64,000 nt of DNA from Microplitis mediator. Its lineage: Eukaryota > Arthropoda > Insecta > Hymenoptera > Braconidae. The stretch spans positions 27,174,422 through 27,238,421 of the forward strand of contig NC_079973.1 in NCBI RefSeq assembly GCF_029852145.1. The letters are read 5' to 3'. Shown piece after piece: positions 49,366-60,516 of this stretch; the first letter of the stretch is position 1, and every line of letters starts with the position of its first letter. The notes beneath the pieces are model-generated. The model worked only from the letters and a program-made list of their open reading frames with translations, was not told where the DNA came from and searched no databases. Both the position numbers and the translations under genes were made by a program.

Positions 49366-51325
49366 ATTGAATACTACACACTTTGTGTGTAAAAAATTAT
49401 GCGTTGTATCTTATTATAAGAATTTATGATCATAATGACTAAGTATATATAATTTAACATAATTTTATTATATTATATTCCATTTCTTTTCATTTAACTT
49501 TAAAAAAAAAAAAAAAAAAAAAAATTATCATTTTAATAAATTGTAAAAGTTTGAGAATATTCTCTACTTAAAAATTATCAGCTATGACTTGATGTCATGA
49601 AAAAAATTTATTTTGTTTTGAATTTACAATATTCACAATATGCATTTTTGTATTATTTCACGGATGCTTATAAAATTTCATTTAATGGAATCAAATTTTC
49701 ATTACTCTGTGTACTAATCGCTACAAAGAAAATAAAAAATCTTTAAAAAAAAAAAAAAAAAATGACAAGAATAATAGAGAAGCTTAAATTTTTCAATAAA
49801 AAATAAAAATAATTATATATAAAAATTATATATACATATATGACTATATATATAAATATAAATAACTTAAAATAATACGGCAATCAAATAGTATTTTATT
49901 TAATGACAAATGAAAATTTATTATTATAAGTATTTAGCAATATTGGTAGTTTATTGTTTTGATAATGATAGCAAATAAAAAATTGTAAAACTTGATATTT
50001 TTTAGCACAAAAATTATAATTATTACATTGGGATTATTATTGAAAATAAATAAATACAAAATAAATGTATGCGTTTATTGTATTGTCATCTTTTAAATTT
50101 TTAAATTTTGATCATTGACACGTTAAATTTTGAGCGAACAATAATTAAAGTTACTATGATTACTAATTACTAATCGATATTTAAACATTCCTGCATTACG
50201 AAAGTTACCTGAATAACGAAAAACTGTCTCGAAAATGAGACTACTGGACATGCATGGATGAAAATAATCACACTCTTTTCCTTTTTTTGCCTAAGGGTCG
50301 GCAGTACTAGCCGGATTTCCGGATTCTAGATTTCTAATTACTTTTTAAATATTTATGGGACTCGAGTGATGATAAACTTCCTTGGAAGTTTATCTAATGC
50401 ATTTTTCCAGAAGCTGGAAAAATCAATTAAAAAATTAACAGAATTCTGAGATTCGAAAATGTGTTGAGTGCGGCCCAGGCTTAAACTAAAATTTAAAATA
50501 CTAACTAAAGATATATAAGTGAATTAGTAAAAAGTAATTAAAACAAAAATTATTATGATACATTTAGAATATTTATTTGGCTCGTAAGATTTTTCAAAAT
50601 TCGATGTTTAACAACATTACGTACAATCTAAAGTCAGCCTTATTTATGTGGCCTCTTTTTATAAAAATTTGACCTTAATAATTAATTAATAATAATAAGA
50701 ATAAAAAATAAGGTAATAAAAAATTTAATTATATTTGCAGTTGATAAAATTATAAATTTGTTGTACTGAAACTGTATCATTAATATTATTTATTTAAACT
50801 GCATTTGATCGGTGATTCTTAATTACAATTGAATACTTAATTAATTAAATGAAATATGAGTTTATGTTTAATGTTTAAAACAGAAAAAATGTCGAGTATA
50901 TTGATAGATATGTAGAAAATGTATACGTTCTTATATTAACATTTGGTTGTGTATATTATATTGGACAGAGCAATTTATTGCAGTAAATCGCTTATTTAAA
51001 TTGCTCGTTATTTTGGTAATTAACTATTTATCTATTACTTTATTTAAAATGTTTAAAACAAAGAAAATAATATAAGACAAAGTCTAATAGTACGCATGGA
51101 ATGAGACGATTAGTTTTGGAATGAGATGATTGTAATCGAAAGTTAATCGAGTTGCTAGAATTTTAAATTGGTAACGATTAACGATTATTTTAAAATTACG
51201 TCTATACAATCTCAAAGTAAATTATTAATTTCTTCCTTCCTTTCTTTGTCTACCGTAAGGACACAAATTATGTATAAAAACTGGACAAAATGCTTAAATG
51301 TATGTTGTTAAAATTAATTAATTAA
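49366..51325. other. Convergent intergenic region
   Basis: About 2 kb of A+T-rich sequence between the CP190 and TAX1BP3 stops. It contains long A runs (49502-49524 and 49744-49761), AATAAA words and TA-rich microsatellite-like sequence near 49820. A slightly G+C-richer part at 50275-50345 has no coding sense that I can support. Confidence 0.5.
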
Positions 51326-51965
51326 TTAGGTACTGGTGACTCCTTTCCGTGCCACTAATAAATTAAGTATCGGATGTTTTCGTATATAACCCACAGCTTT
51401 TTTATGAGTCACCATTGTAAAGTCATAGCCATTGCACTGTAATATTTTATCATGCATTCGTAAACCACTTTTTGCGGCCGGTGAACCTTCATGCACTTCC
51501 GTTACATATATACCCTAAAATAATAAAAATAAAAATATATAATTAATTTAGCCGTTTCGTCTCAGTAAGTCAGATCACGCAGAATAAATTTATAATTAAA
51601 TGATAAATACATTATCCGTATAGCCCTGAGGACTTTTTCGATAATCCTGGTCTATTCCACCGCCAATTTTAAATCCACACTTCATAACTTCTTCACCGTG
51701 TGCATCTATTTCCGTCTCTTTATGAAGCGTTATCGGTATCTGTAACATAATTTATTATTTTATTTAAATAAAATTTCATGTTGTGAAGAAAATAAAATTT
51801 TTTTAACTCAACAATGAGTCACAACTACGGTCAGCAGGTCGATGTTCTCAATAATGTTAGGTGTAGGTTAAAAAAAAATTTATTATTTAAATAAATAAAT
51901 GAATTCAAAAAAATACCTACACTTAAACACTCCATAGCTGTGCCAGCTTGATGCTGGAATGCCAT
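51326..51965 (-). CDS. TAX1BP3: TAX1BP3/TIP-1-like single-PDZ protein
   Basis: Three exons: 51965-51921, 51739-51611 and 51514-51326; 120 aa (human 124). The product is essentially one PDZ domain: strand A IPITLHKE, carboxylate loop MKCGFKIGGGIDQDY in place of the human LGFSIGGGIDQD, then GIYVTEVHEGSPAAKSGLRM, HDKILQCNGYDFTMVTHKKA and LLVARKG. TIP-1 is a cytosolic, scaffold-breaking PDZ protein that binds C-terminal ligands such as beta-catenin, Kir2.3 and rhotekin and competes with multi-PDZ scaffolds. The first exon (MAFQHQAGTAMECLS) is less conserved; the donor used (GTAGGT) was chosen because it keeps phase. Confidence 0.88.
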
Positions 51966-53175
51966 TTTTGCACACATCTTGATAAATTTATGGTGTTTAC
52001 TCCTTCACAAGTACTTATTGCCGACAATTAACACAAGGTTAACAATAATATATTATTTTCTAGGTGTACTTTACAAGTATTTTATATTATAAATATATAA
52101 TAATTAACGAGGAATATGAAAACTATATTAGCGTTTTATATTAAGACTTGTATTGCAGTAATTATAAAATGTATTTAAGATATTTTATGAATCACAGCTA
52201 AGTTATTAATCACTTCAATACACCAACCACTATGAAGGTAGCTACGATTAAGACATAAGTACTTCTACGCATAAATAAGTACAAATAACTATCTACACAT
52301 ACTTAAGTATGTGTGTATATTTATATTAACGTAAGCTAATGATGTCAGCCTTATAAAATTTATTGGGACGTAATTTCCCAAAAAAATTATAATGAGTCAA
52401 TTGAGTGACGTATTTTTTTAACATAATATAGAAATATACCAACTTTTATTTTGTTTGTATTCAAAAAAAAAATGAAGGAACGAATACGCGTGCGCGCGAT
52501 CTTTGAATCACGGATTATCTGCGCGTGCCTCAAAATTTTTTTTACTTAACTTGGCGCGAAATTTAAAAACTTAAAAATAAAAATTTATTTCATTACTTAT
52601 TCAAATATCAACAGTTATCGCGCGCATTTAAATCATAACTTGATAGACATTTATTATTTATTATTACAAATTTTCATCTTTTATTCTCAGTTTAGAACCT
52701 GCTCTAAAAAAATTAAGTGCATAGACGACGACGTACTCCAAGTGGGAAAACGCACTTTTTAAAAAAATGCACATACTGATTTTCAAATTCTATAAGTGCG
52801 GATTTTTTAAAATTTTTTCTAATTTTCTTTTTAAATATTCAGTATTAATTAAAAAAAAATTTTTTTGAGTGAATGTAGCAGACATCAGACAAATTTAAAA
52901 CTATAAGTAAATGGAGTAAATAATTTTTAAAAAAATATTTATAAAAAATGCACGTATTAATTTCAAAATTTTTTAAATGCGCTTTTTTTAAAATTTTATT
53001 TTATTAATTATTTACTCTATTTATTTATAATTTGAAATTTGTCTGATGTCTGCTATATACATTCACACTTATAAATTTTTTGAGTGTCTGCTGCATTCAC
53101 TGTCATTTAAAATTTTATGAAATACATATTTATATATACTGACTATAATTACACTAAATATTTAATTTGTTACAG
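51966..53175. other. Upstream region of TAX1BP3 with a MITE
   Basis: A+T-rich DNA with a CpG patch at about 52480-52560 (GCGTGCGCGCGATC) that may be a promoter, and a family-B MITE at 52867-53070. No other gene found. Confidence 0.45.
52867..53070. mobile_element. MITE family B (GAGTG(TG)AATGTAGCAGAC ends)
   Basis: Ends GAGTGAATGTAGCAGACATC and GTCTGCTATATACATTCACAC face each other, each followed inside by AGACAAATTTAAA / AAATTTGTCTGATG. Further copies at 61849-62080, 62248-62437, 62725-62912, 63422-63624 and 63634-63895, and a broken one at 55476-55622. Confidence 0.85.
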
Positions 53176-53335
53176 CTATTTCTCCATATATGTTCATTCC
53201 TTGACGCATCAATGCTTGTCCATCGTCTAGGATTAACATGCAAAGAGTTTTGTAATATTTTACATGATGATTCAATATGGAAAACTAGGATCAGTCGTGT
53301 GTGGCCCAACTCACGGTTTCCAATTTTACCTCCTG
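53176..53335 (+). CDS. Isolated F-box exon
   Basis: A 160-bp open segment between a TTGTTACAG acceptor and a GTTAGC donor codes LFLHICSFLDASMLVHRLGL, then TCKEFCNILHDDSIWKTRIS and RVWPNSRFPILPP. Hydrophobic spacing (LxxxICSFL, LxLTCKEF, DDSIWKTRI) is that of an F-box, the SKP1-binding module of SCF ubiquitin ligases; the following RVWPNSRFP suggests an FBXW-type protein. No partner exons are seen within several kilobases, because both sides are repeats or the foldback element. It may be an exon of a gene with long introns, or a relic. An internal ATG exists but the exon looks spliced on both sides. Confidence 0.6.
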
Positions 53336-53541
53336 GTTAGCTTCAATTACTACCATCTTACTCGCACAGCCAATCAGTACATTCTACTAATTGAATTAAT
53401 TGAGCACAGTTTTATGAAAATGCAAACAATTTCAAATATTTATACACAGAAAAAAAAGGATTTCTTGGCGCAAGTAATATTTTGCATTTTTATTTTACAG
53501 AGAATAGATAATTTTTTATTTTAATTATTGAATCTGTAGTT

Positions 53542-53734
53542 CATGATATTGAAGACAGCTGACGTCTGATAATTTTTGGATTTTTTTTTAAACGATAAAT
53601 TATAAAAAAAAAAATATTTGAAAAAATTGCACATGTAGTTTTTAAAATTTTCTACATGTGCATATTTTTTTTTTTTTAATGATTCGTTAAAAATAATCCG
53701 AAAGTTGTCGATTGTCCGCTAGCTTCAGGATCAT
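53542..53734. mobile_element. MITE family A, second copy
   Basis: Starts TCATGATATTGAAGACAGCT and ends GTCCGCTAGCTTCAGGATCA, with the internal palindromic pair GCACATGTAGTTTTTAAAAT and ATTTTCTACATGTGC. Lies just downstream of the F-box exon. Confidence 0.75.
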
Positions 53735-53954
53735 AGTTTTTATTAGTAAAATTAATGTCTGGGGTTTTAGATAATTTTTTTAAATTGTTTTTAATGCAGA
53801 CGAAGATTTAATTAGCCGAATGATGAATTTACACGTGATACGAAAGACTTGACATCTACTTAACTCATTTTTATAGGGATCAATTTCATTAAAATCAACG
53901 ATTGCTTCTTCCAATTTAAAACATTTTTTTTATTTCTTACAACGACCTTAAGTT

Positions 53955-54354
53955 CCCTCGCATTTTTGAATCACGGTGGAAACACGGTGGGTTTGTTCCA
54001 TTTTACCACTGTGATTACGCGGTGAATCCACCGTGATTCCACGGTGGGTTGCCCACTGTGTATACACGGTGTTCCCACTGTGATTACGCGGTGGATACAT
54101 CGTGGAACCACGGTGGTGAAATAGCAAAAAACCACCGTGGAATCACGGTGAATGCACCGTGTAATCACAGTGGGAACACCGTGTATACACAGTGGTCAAC
54201 CCACCGTGAAATCACGGTGGATACACCGCGTTATCACAGTGGATACACTGTGTATACCTGGTGGTGAAATGGAACAAACCCACCGTGTAACCACGGTGGA
54301 TCCACGGTGTTTACACTTCCACGGTGTTTCCACCGTGAATCAAATCTGCGAGGG
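53955..54354. mobile_element. 400-bp foldback element built of CACGGTGG modules
   Basis: Outer ends CCCTCGCATTTTTGAATCAC and GTGAATCAAATCTGCGAGGG are inverted, flanked by TT on both sides. Between them almost every 15-20 bp is a CACCGTG/CACGGTG or CACTGTG/CACAGTG half-site, with spacers such as GATTACG, TGTATACA and GGAACA. The whole unit is an imperfect palindrome around position 54130. Open frames seen across it on both strands are repeat artefacts. Confidence 0.9.
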
Positions 54355-55714
54355 TTCATATTTAAACAATTGATTAATACTTATAAATAAATCATGAAAA
54401 CTTTTTTTTAAATTCAAAATTGTGCAAATTAGTGGATTAATTTTTACAGTATTCTGTATATTAAAAAAATTTAAATAACGTAAATTGTCAATACATAAAT
54501 TATAAATATAATATTAAAATTATATTTTGATGAAAGAATAAATAAATATAAATTAAAAATGTATATGATTGTTGAAATATAGGAAAATTTTATAAATAAA
54601 ATTTACAATGTTGTTAAGAAGACGTTTATTTTATTTGTTTTTTAATTTATCAATTATATGAGTGTGAATGTAGCAAACGAATTCTTTTTTAATACCTCAA
54701 TAAAAAAAAAAACTAAAAATATACACATGTAGGAAATTAAAAAAACAATCAATACAATTTGTTAAAAATAATTTACGGTTTAAAAAAAAAACTCAAAAAT
54801 TATTAGACGTCGGCTCGATCAGTCTCTTGAATTTTTTATTTATTTAATATTCATAAAATGACTCATGAATGCTACACTCCACACATACTAACAATAATAA
54901 TTATTATCATTATTATTATTATAATTAATTACATATTTTATAAGTTTATAATCAAAATTAATTATTAAATTGTTAGCACTGGATTTCCATCTCACTTTGC
55001 TTTACTTTCTTTTTTTTTTCCTCATACATTACAAAGTTTTGATATCTAAAAATAAACTTAATAGTTAAGAATATAAAAAATGATTAAGTCTAGTCAAATA
55101 ATGAATTGAATAATAATCATCATACAGTAATGATACAATCATACAGTGATGATACAATCATGATACAGTAAATATATACAATAACATATTAAGACACAAG
55201 AACACTAGGATAAATTCGTATGAAATATATTGATTAAACCATAAATAATAAATGAGGGTGGCTATTGTGCAAGTATTTTTTAATTACACGTAATGTTTTT
55301 TTTACAACAAATTTATCAGAGGTCTATTCCCACAAATATATGACACTATAATTACTATAAATTTAATTATCAGTTTTGATTCTAACGAAACTGTAATTTT
55401 AATTTTTGCTAATCTTCAATTAAATTCATCTGTAAAAAAAATTAATTAAAATTTTTTTCATTGCTAATTAAAAGATGAATATGAATGTAGCAGACATCAG
55501 ATGAATTTAAAATTATTAATAAAATTAAATTTAAAAAAAATGCCCATTTAAAAAATTTTGAAATTAATATTTTTTCTTTTAATTATTTAATCTATATATT
55601 TTTAATTTTAAATCTGTCTGATAAATTTATTAACAGATCTTGTTGTCCAACTACCCCTGGTATATCAAGAAGGTTTGCGAAAAAAAAATAATAAATATAT
55701 ATGTTGCAGGTTAA
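54355..55714. other. Repeat-rich spacer with MITE relics
   Basis: Holds fragments of family B (from 54659: GAGTGTGAATGTAGCAAACG, and 55476-55622, which lacks its right end) and of family A (about 54700-54835, right end TTATTAGACGTCGGC). The rest is A+T-rich without a gene. Confidence 0.6.
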
Positions 55715-58235
55715 TTAGTTTTTTTTTTTTCTTGGGCGTCCTGCCTTTCGCTGCTGCCCTTTACACTTCGGCAGATGGCGATGATGGATATAGCTGACAG
55801 TGCAGAAAGGTTGTTTGCATTTTGGGCAAACAACCTTTCCTTTTTGCTCCTCAAACCATATATGTGTCCGGATCGTGTACCTCTTGTAGACTTTTGCACA
55901 ATGACGGCACTGATAATTCACCGTAGAACCAACCTGCATGATGGAGTTATTCCAATCAATGCTGTCATACTTTGCAGGTTGGTCGACGGCATACCAGGTA
56001 CCGTCATATAAAAACTCGGGTCTCAATAGATTAGGTACACCGAGTAGAGAATACTCGTCTTCCTCATCAGCTTCCTCTTCGTCCTCATCGTCCTCCACTT
56101 CCTCATCATCCACCTCTTCTGCTTCTACCGGTACCGCCACATCCACTGCTACTGGTGGCTCTCCAGCTGCCGCCACTTCAGCTTCCGCCTCAACTTCATC
56201 CGCGACTCGGTCTTCTGCCTCTACTGAACGCCTCCTCCTCCTGAGACGTTCATTCTCGAGGCGCAGTCTCTCGATCTCAGCCTTAAGATCGTCCACGGTT
56301 CTCAATAACGAGCCTCTACTCGGCTCTCGCGCGTTGACATGCGGAGATGGAGATCGGCCGGAACCCCGGTGAAAATTTGGGTCCCGTTGTAGTTGGATAT
56401 CTCTTAAAAGATTACCGACCTCCATGGTATTAGCTTCATTAAGCGGTGACTGCGCACAAACGACCAAAAACATGTTTGAGTTGGAAACGTTTGTGCCGTC
56501 ACCGTAAATCCGCCTCCTCAGCTCATTCAAAAATACAGTGCCGGAAAGCGGGATGTTATAATTAATGAGATAATTTTTGAATGAACTGAGGTCATTAACA
56601 AAACCACGCCGAGTAGAGCTCACAAGACTTCGTTCCGCAGGTGTTAAAGTGGCAGCATCTGCAGCATCTACCCCTTCCGAGCCCGGCATATCAACGAAAT
56701 GGACGCGATCCTGAGTCTGAATGTTGGTCTAAATTATAAACAAAAAAAAATTATCTAATCAGATAAGGAAAAGATCAAATAATGTAAATTATGATGATTA
56801 TTAAACTTAATTAGATGGAGCATATCTATAATTGGAAATATAATCTGGAATTAAATAAATGATTATAATCTGGAATTAAATAAATGATTTCTAGATGTAA
56901 ATGAAGGAGCATACACCGAAAAAAAAATATAGTTCTTCGAACGATCTAAAGTATAAGAAGACAAAATTCGTTACCACAACGATACGTATACGAATAGTAA
57001 AAATACCGTATCATTCCCGTAACTATCTATATTAGATAGCTGTGAGCCCTATACCTGCTTAAAAAATCCAATAGATTCATATAGCTGTATGTATAAGGCC
57101 CTAAACTTAACTATGGCACTTCTCATAGAACTCATTCATTCTTAGAAAATCTCTAAGGAAATTTATAAATATACAAGGACCTATAAAATTTTCTAAACAG
57201 GGATACGACTTTGTAAGGGAATACGTTTCCAATCAGTGTAATATCACATAAGACCAGCTTTCAGAGTGAAAGTTGGCAGACTAAGGTTCGTATGAATCTA
57301 AGGATGTTGTAGTACAATTTTAGATATGACACAAAGTACTATTTTCTGGTGTAAGTAGAGTCAGAAACAAGTCAAATCAATAGTGCTGTGTAAGGGAATA
57401 CGTTTCTCATCAGAGCGATATTACATAAGACCAGCTTTCAGAGTGAAAGTTGGCAGACTAGGGTTCGTATGAATCTAAGGATGTTGTATCACAATTTTAG
57501 ATATGACATGAAGTACTATTTTTCGGCGTTAGTTAGGTCAGACACGAGTTAAATCAATAGCGGGGACCTTGACCTTTAACCTAGACTTTTGTCGTTTTAA
57601 GAGATAATTACGTTACAAATTATTGAAAAAACTTACCACTTCGACGTATAAAATCGTCCTGGACGCTGTAGCGTTCAGGCCGGTTTTTATAGTCGTCCGC
57701 GCCTTCATCACTTGATTGAGGTCTGCAATGCGGCCAGCCTCGATTTTTTCCCAATCTAGCCTCTCTACTTTGGTCTCGGGATTCTCCGTGGCGACTAAAT
57801 CTCGGCTCATCTTGTTCTTGATCTCTATTGCTCTGTAAGGAACAATGGCAATTAATCCCTATAATTCGTGCAATCATTGAATCATAGAACTCGATATCAA
57901 TGTCATTTCTACCTTAATTCTAAGTTAGCTTCTGGGCAACCTCTGTAATACTCCTGAATCATCCCTCCGAACTGCTCATATCCCACTAAGGAAGAAGTTT
58001 TACCTGCGCCACTACGCCCAAATAAAATGACGCAGGTTCCTCTTCTCTGTTGCTTTTTAATGTATTCCAGGGACTCGTTGGGTGACGTTGAAATACAATC
58101 AACGTTTATTTCTGTGTTGTTGTATTTCAACGTCTTCTCCCCGACTCTCTGCAAATGCATACCGTCCTGGAATGCATTTTTGAACGTCTGGAAGATGGTG
58201 ATGAATTCTGTAAGGTTAATAAAATCGTTTTTCAT
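55715..58235 (-). CDS. Divergent kinesin-motor-like protein with coiled coil and zinc/AT-hook tail
   Basis: Three exons joined in phase: 58235-57913, 57832-57637 and 56728-55715; 510 aa. Each exon alone looks orphan; joined, they give the order of kinesin motor motifs: a beta-strand start (FITIFQTFKNAF), P-loop GRSGAGKTSS (73-82), a switch I-like TGLNATASRT (158-167; usual SSRSH changed), switch II VDMPGSEG (185-192; usual DLAGSE), and a late SNMFLVVCAQSPLNEANTME like the GGNSKT...ISP region. The motor is short, about 280 residues. Then follow a coiled coil (LLRTVDDLKAEIERLRLENE, 314-341), an acidic tract (342-399), a Cys/His cluster (CRHC ... CPKC ... C, 447-495) and an AT-hook-like RKAGRPRKKK. 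The start is the first in-frame Met. The frame is open further 5' to a stop near 58375, so an upstream exon is possible. ATPase competence and motility are unknown; viral or transposon origin cannot be excluded. Confidence 0.72.
57054..57202. mobile_element. 149-bp MITE (CCTGCTTAAAAAATCC ends), copy 2
   Basis: Same family as 9653-9803: left end CCTGCTTAAAAAATCCAATA, right end TTTTCTAAACAGG(G), again flanked by ATA on both sides (57051-57053 and 57203-57205). It lies in the second intron of the kinesin-like gene. Confidence 0.75.
57213..57563. repeat. Tandem duplication, two 177-bp units
   Basis: GTAAGGGAATACGTTT starts one unit at 57213 and the next at 57390; AAATCAATAG closes both (57374 and 57551). 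The units are highly similar, share CATAAGACCAGCTTTCAGAG and AAGGATGTTGTA, and each contains a short GCTTTCAGAGTGAAAGTTGGC hairpin. Located in the intron of the kinesin-like gene next to the MITE. Confidence 0.9.
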
Positions 58236-58512
58236 TATTTCTCTGTATCGTTTTTCTCGCCCTTCGGCTGAAAAGGAGAGCCCGGTTATATCTCGATTGC
58301 CAAAGCTGGACCAATCGGTTTTCTTATGTATTTTGGGCCAAGGATCACGAAAATCGAATCCATTCCGTTAGAAAATGGTGCAAACAATCGTTGAAAACAA
58401 TTTTATTGTTTAAATCAAAATAACTCCCGAACCGCTGGTTTGTTGGGGAAGTTTCAAACAAAAGAACTGATCAGAATGTGAAAATCCACGAAAAGGCTCC
58501 AAAGTGTTTCTT

Positions 58513-58663
58513 CCCTGATTAAAACAAATGATTAAAAAGTATTTAAAATGATTTGTTTTTTAATCATTTCAAATACTTTTTAATCCTTCAAATCATTTCT
58601 AATCCTGTCTCTTATGGACATTTAACGTGTGAAATCATTTTTAATCATTTTGTTTAATCAGGG
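58513..58663. mobile_element. MITE with CCCTGATTAAA ends, second copy
   Basis: Ends CCCTGATTAAAACAAATGAT and ATCATTTTGTTTAATCAGGG are inverted; interior words such as AATGATT and AATCATT fold back. Same tips as 12863-13104 but a different interior. Confidence 0.85.
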
Positions 58664-60328
58664 TTCGTACCTCAAATATTTATCGAGATATGATAAAAAG
58701 TTAGACCAGGCGTTTGGACCTCTCCCTCTCACACGACGAGTTGCTTAGAGCGAAAAAAACGATTGACAATAATCGAAGTTCAACTTGTAATTATTTATGT
58801 TATGTTCAATAACTAATGTCGTTTCAATCAGTAAAATTATGATTTTAATGTTTAAACTGCTATAATTAACAGTTAACCGTTGAAATATACTGCTTGACGA
58901 TTTTAAATTACTACTTAAACCTTAAAAAACTACAAGACACTTGTCAAAAAAATGCATCTGTTATTAATTTTTTACGTTCTACTCCATAATATTTGCTGAG
59001 ATTCGGTCTAGGCGCGCTGTTGACGAGAATCTCTGTAATATTTACTAATATTTTTTTTCCGTGCAATAGACACTCGATCGACCAGAATATTTCTAAGTTT
59101 TTTACATTAAAAATTAACGAAAAAGAAATCGATTAAATGTCGGAAACGAATTTCTATCCTATCGTCCGGAGAATATTCTTCTCTCTCTTAACTAATGTTA
59201 TAGCTATAACATTAGTTATTGTCTAAACAAATTAATTATTTTAAAATTCAATATCGATAGAAAAAATCGGTAAAACGTCAATATGATCCTTCGACAGAAT
59301 TTTTTCCAAAACGAATTTCTGTCCTATCGTTTGGCTAAATTTTTTAACTTCCTGCTATTGAAATTAAAGAATCTCCACAAATTAGTGAAGTTATTGGTTT
59401 CGGTCTGATTTTCGGATATCGAATTTTTATCAAATCTCGACGTTTGGAGGTTCTAGTAAGCTATTCTGACTAATTTCAAGATTATGTCCGAATGTATGTA
59501 TTTGCGTATATACGTACGTATGTACATATGTAAATATCTGTAACTTTTGAGCGGATGATCCGATTTTGATCGTTGTTACATTCGACGCGGATTGTTAATA
59601 TCTAAATCTGTGAAAAATTGAGCTTGATAGGTTGGGCTCTTTCAGAGATATTCAAAATTTTTTAACTTAAAAAATAAAATGAATCTTTTGGCATCTCGAT
59701 GACGTCTAGTACACATATTAAAGTCATTCAAATTTTTTACTTTTCCAATCGTAAAATTATTTAAATTCTGTTTATCTTTCTAATGTTTTTTATAAGTCCT
59801 TACAAATTTCGAGACAGATACCTATAGCTGTATGGGGGCATATAAATTTATTGTCTTGACGTTTTGTTCAATATCTAGATCATTTAAATCAAAAAAATGT
59901 ATTTTCTAACTTTTTTTCGTTGTTTAAAAAAAAAAACAAATCTGAATGAATGAGTTACTATTCAGACGTTTATAAATAAAAAATATGTTTTTGCTTTTTA
60001 TTTCCGTTGAACGTTTTTAAAGTTTCCACAATGTTAGAAAAAGATGTTAATTTAAGAAAAATTTTTTCTAAAAAATCTGATTCTTGTTTAAAAATTTTGA
60101 ATTGTTTTAATTCAATAAATAAGTTTTTGAGCCAAAAAATTAAAATTCTTAACTGAAGAAAAAAATTTTTTTCTTTAATAATTTTATTTTTCAATGAAGT
60201 ACTTTTTGTTTGGAAACAAAATACTGATATATTTCGAAACTAAATCAAGATTCAAGAAAATAATTTTTTAAACTAAGATCATTAATTAAAAATTATATAT
60301 TTATTAATAAATGATATAGGATACTAAC
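58664..60328. other. Non-coding region with a small perfect palindrome
   Basis: A+T-rich. Contains an exact 28-bp palindrome at 59190-59217 (AACTAATGTTATAG plus its complement) and a TAYGTA-rich stretch at 59495-59535. No supported gene. Confidence 0.5.
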
Positions 60329-60434
60329 TGTCTTTTGGGCGGTGCGGACAGTTTGGACTGGGAGACCTCGATCGCGACCTCGGTGGCTGCTGAGCCATGC
60401 CACTAGTGGACGGAACTGCTAAGAATTTATCCAT
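60329..60434 (-). CDS. Possible orphan first exon with SR-rich peptide
   Basis: An ATG at 60434 opens MDKFLAVPSTSGMAQQPPRS, then RSRSPSPNCPHRPKD and a GTTAGT donor (phase 1). The segment is clearly less A+T-rich than its surroundings. It could be the 5' exon of the kinesin-like gene 2 kb downstream, but the phases I can see do not match its best acceptor. It may be the remains of another gene. Confidence 0.35.
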
Positions 60435-60516
60435 TTCTGAAATCAGTCAATTTTTTCTTTTTAATTTAAAAACAAATTTTTTTTTTTTTTTTTTTAATAA
60501 ATATTTTTCAATTCTT

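Noticed and set aside
53971..54373. Open frames on both strands with repeated HRVITV / CIHSGQPT-type peptides
   Set aside because: They are translations of the CACGGTGG foldback repeat; the same peptide motif appears on both strands, which real genes do not show.
55938..56372. Ser/Ala-rich 144-codon frame on the plus strand
   Set aside because: Antisense shadow of the acidic Glu/Asp tract of the kinesin-like gene (GAA/GAG read as TTC/CTC and TCC).
57909..58235. Reading the P-loop exon as a Polinton or viral packaging ATPase
   Set aside because: After splicing, the later switch I- and switch II-like motifs and the C-terminal motor segment follow kinesin order, and no capsid, protease, integrase or polymerase gene is found nearby.
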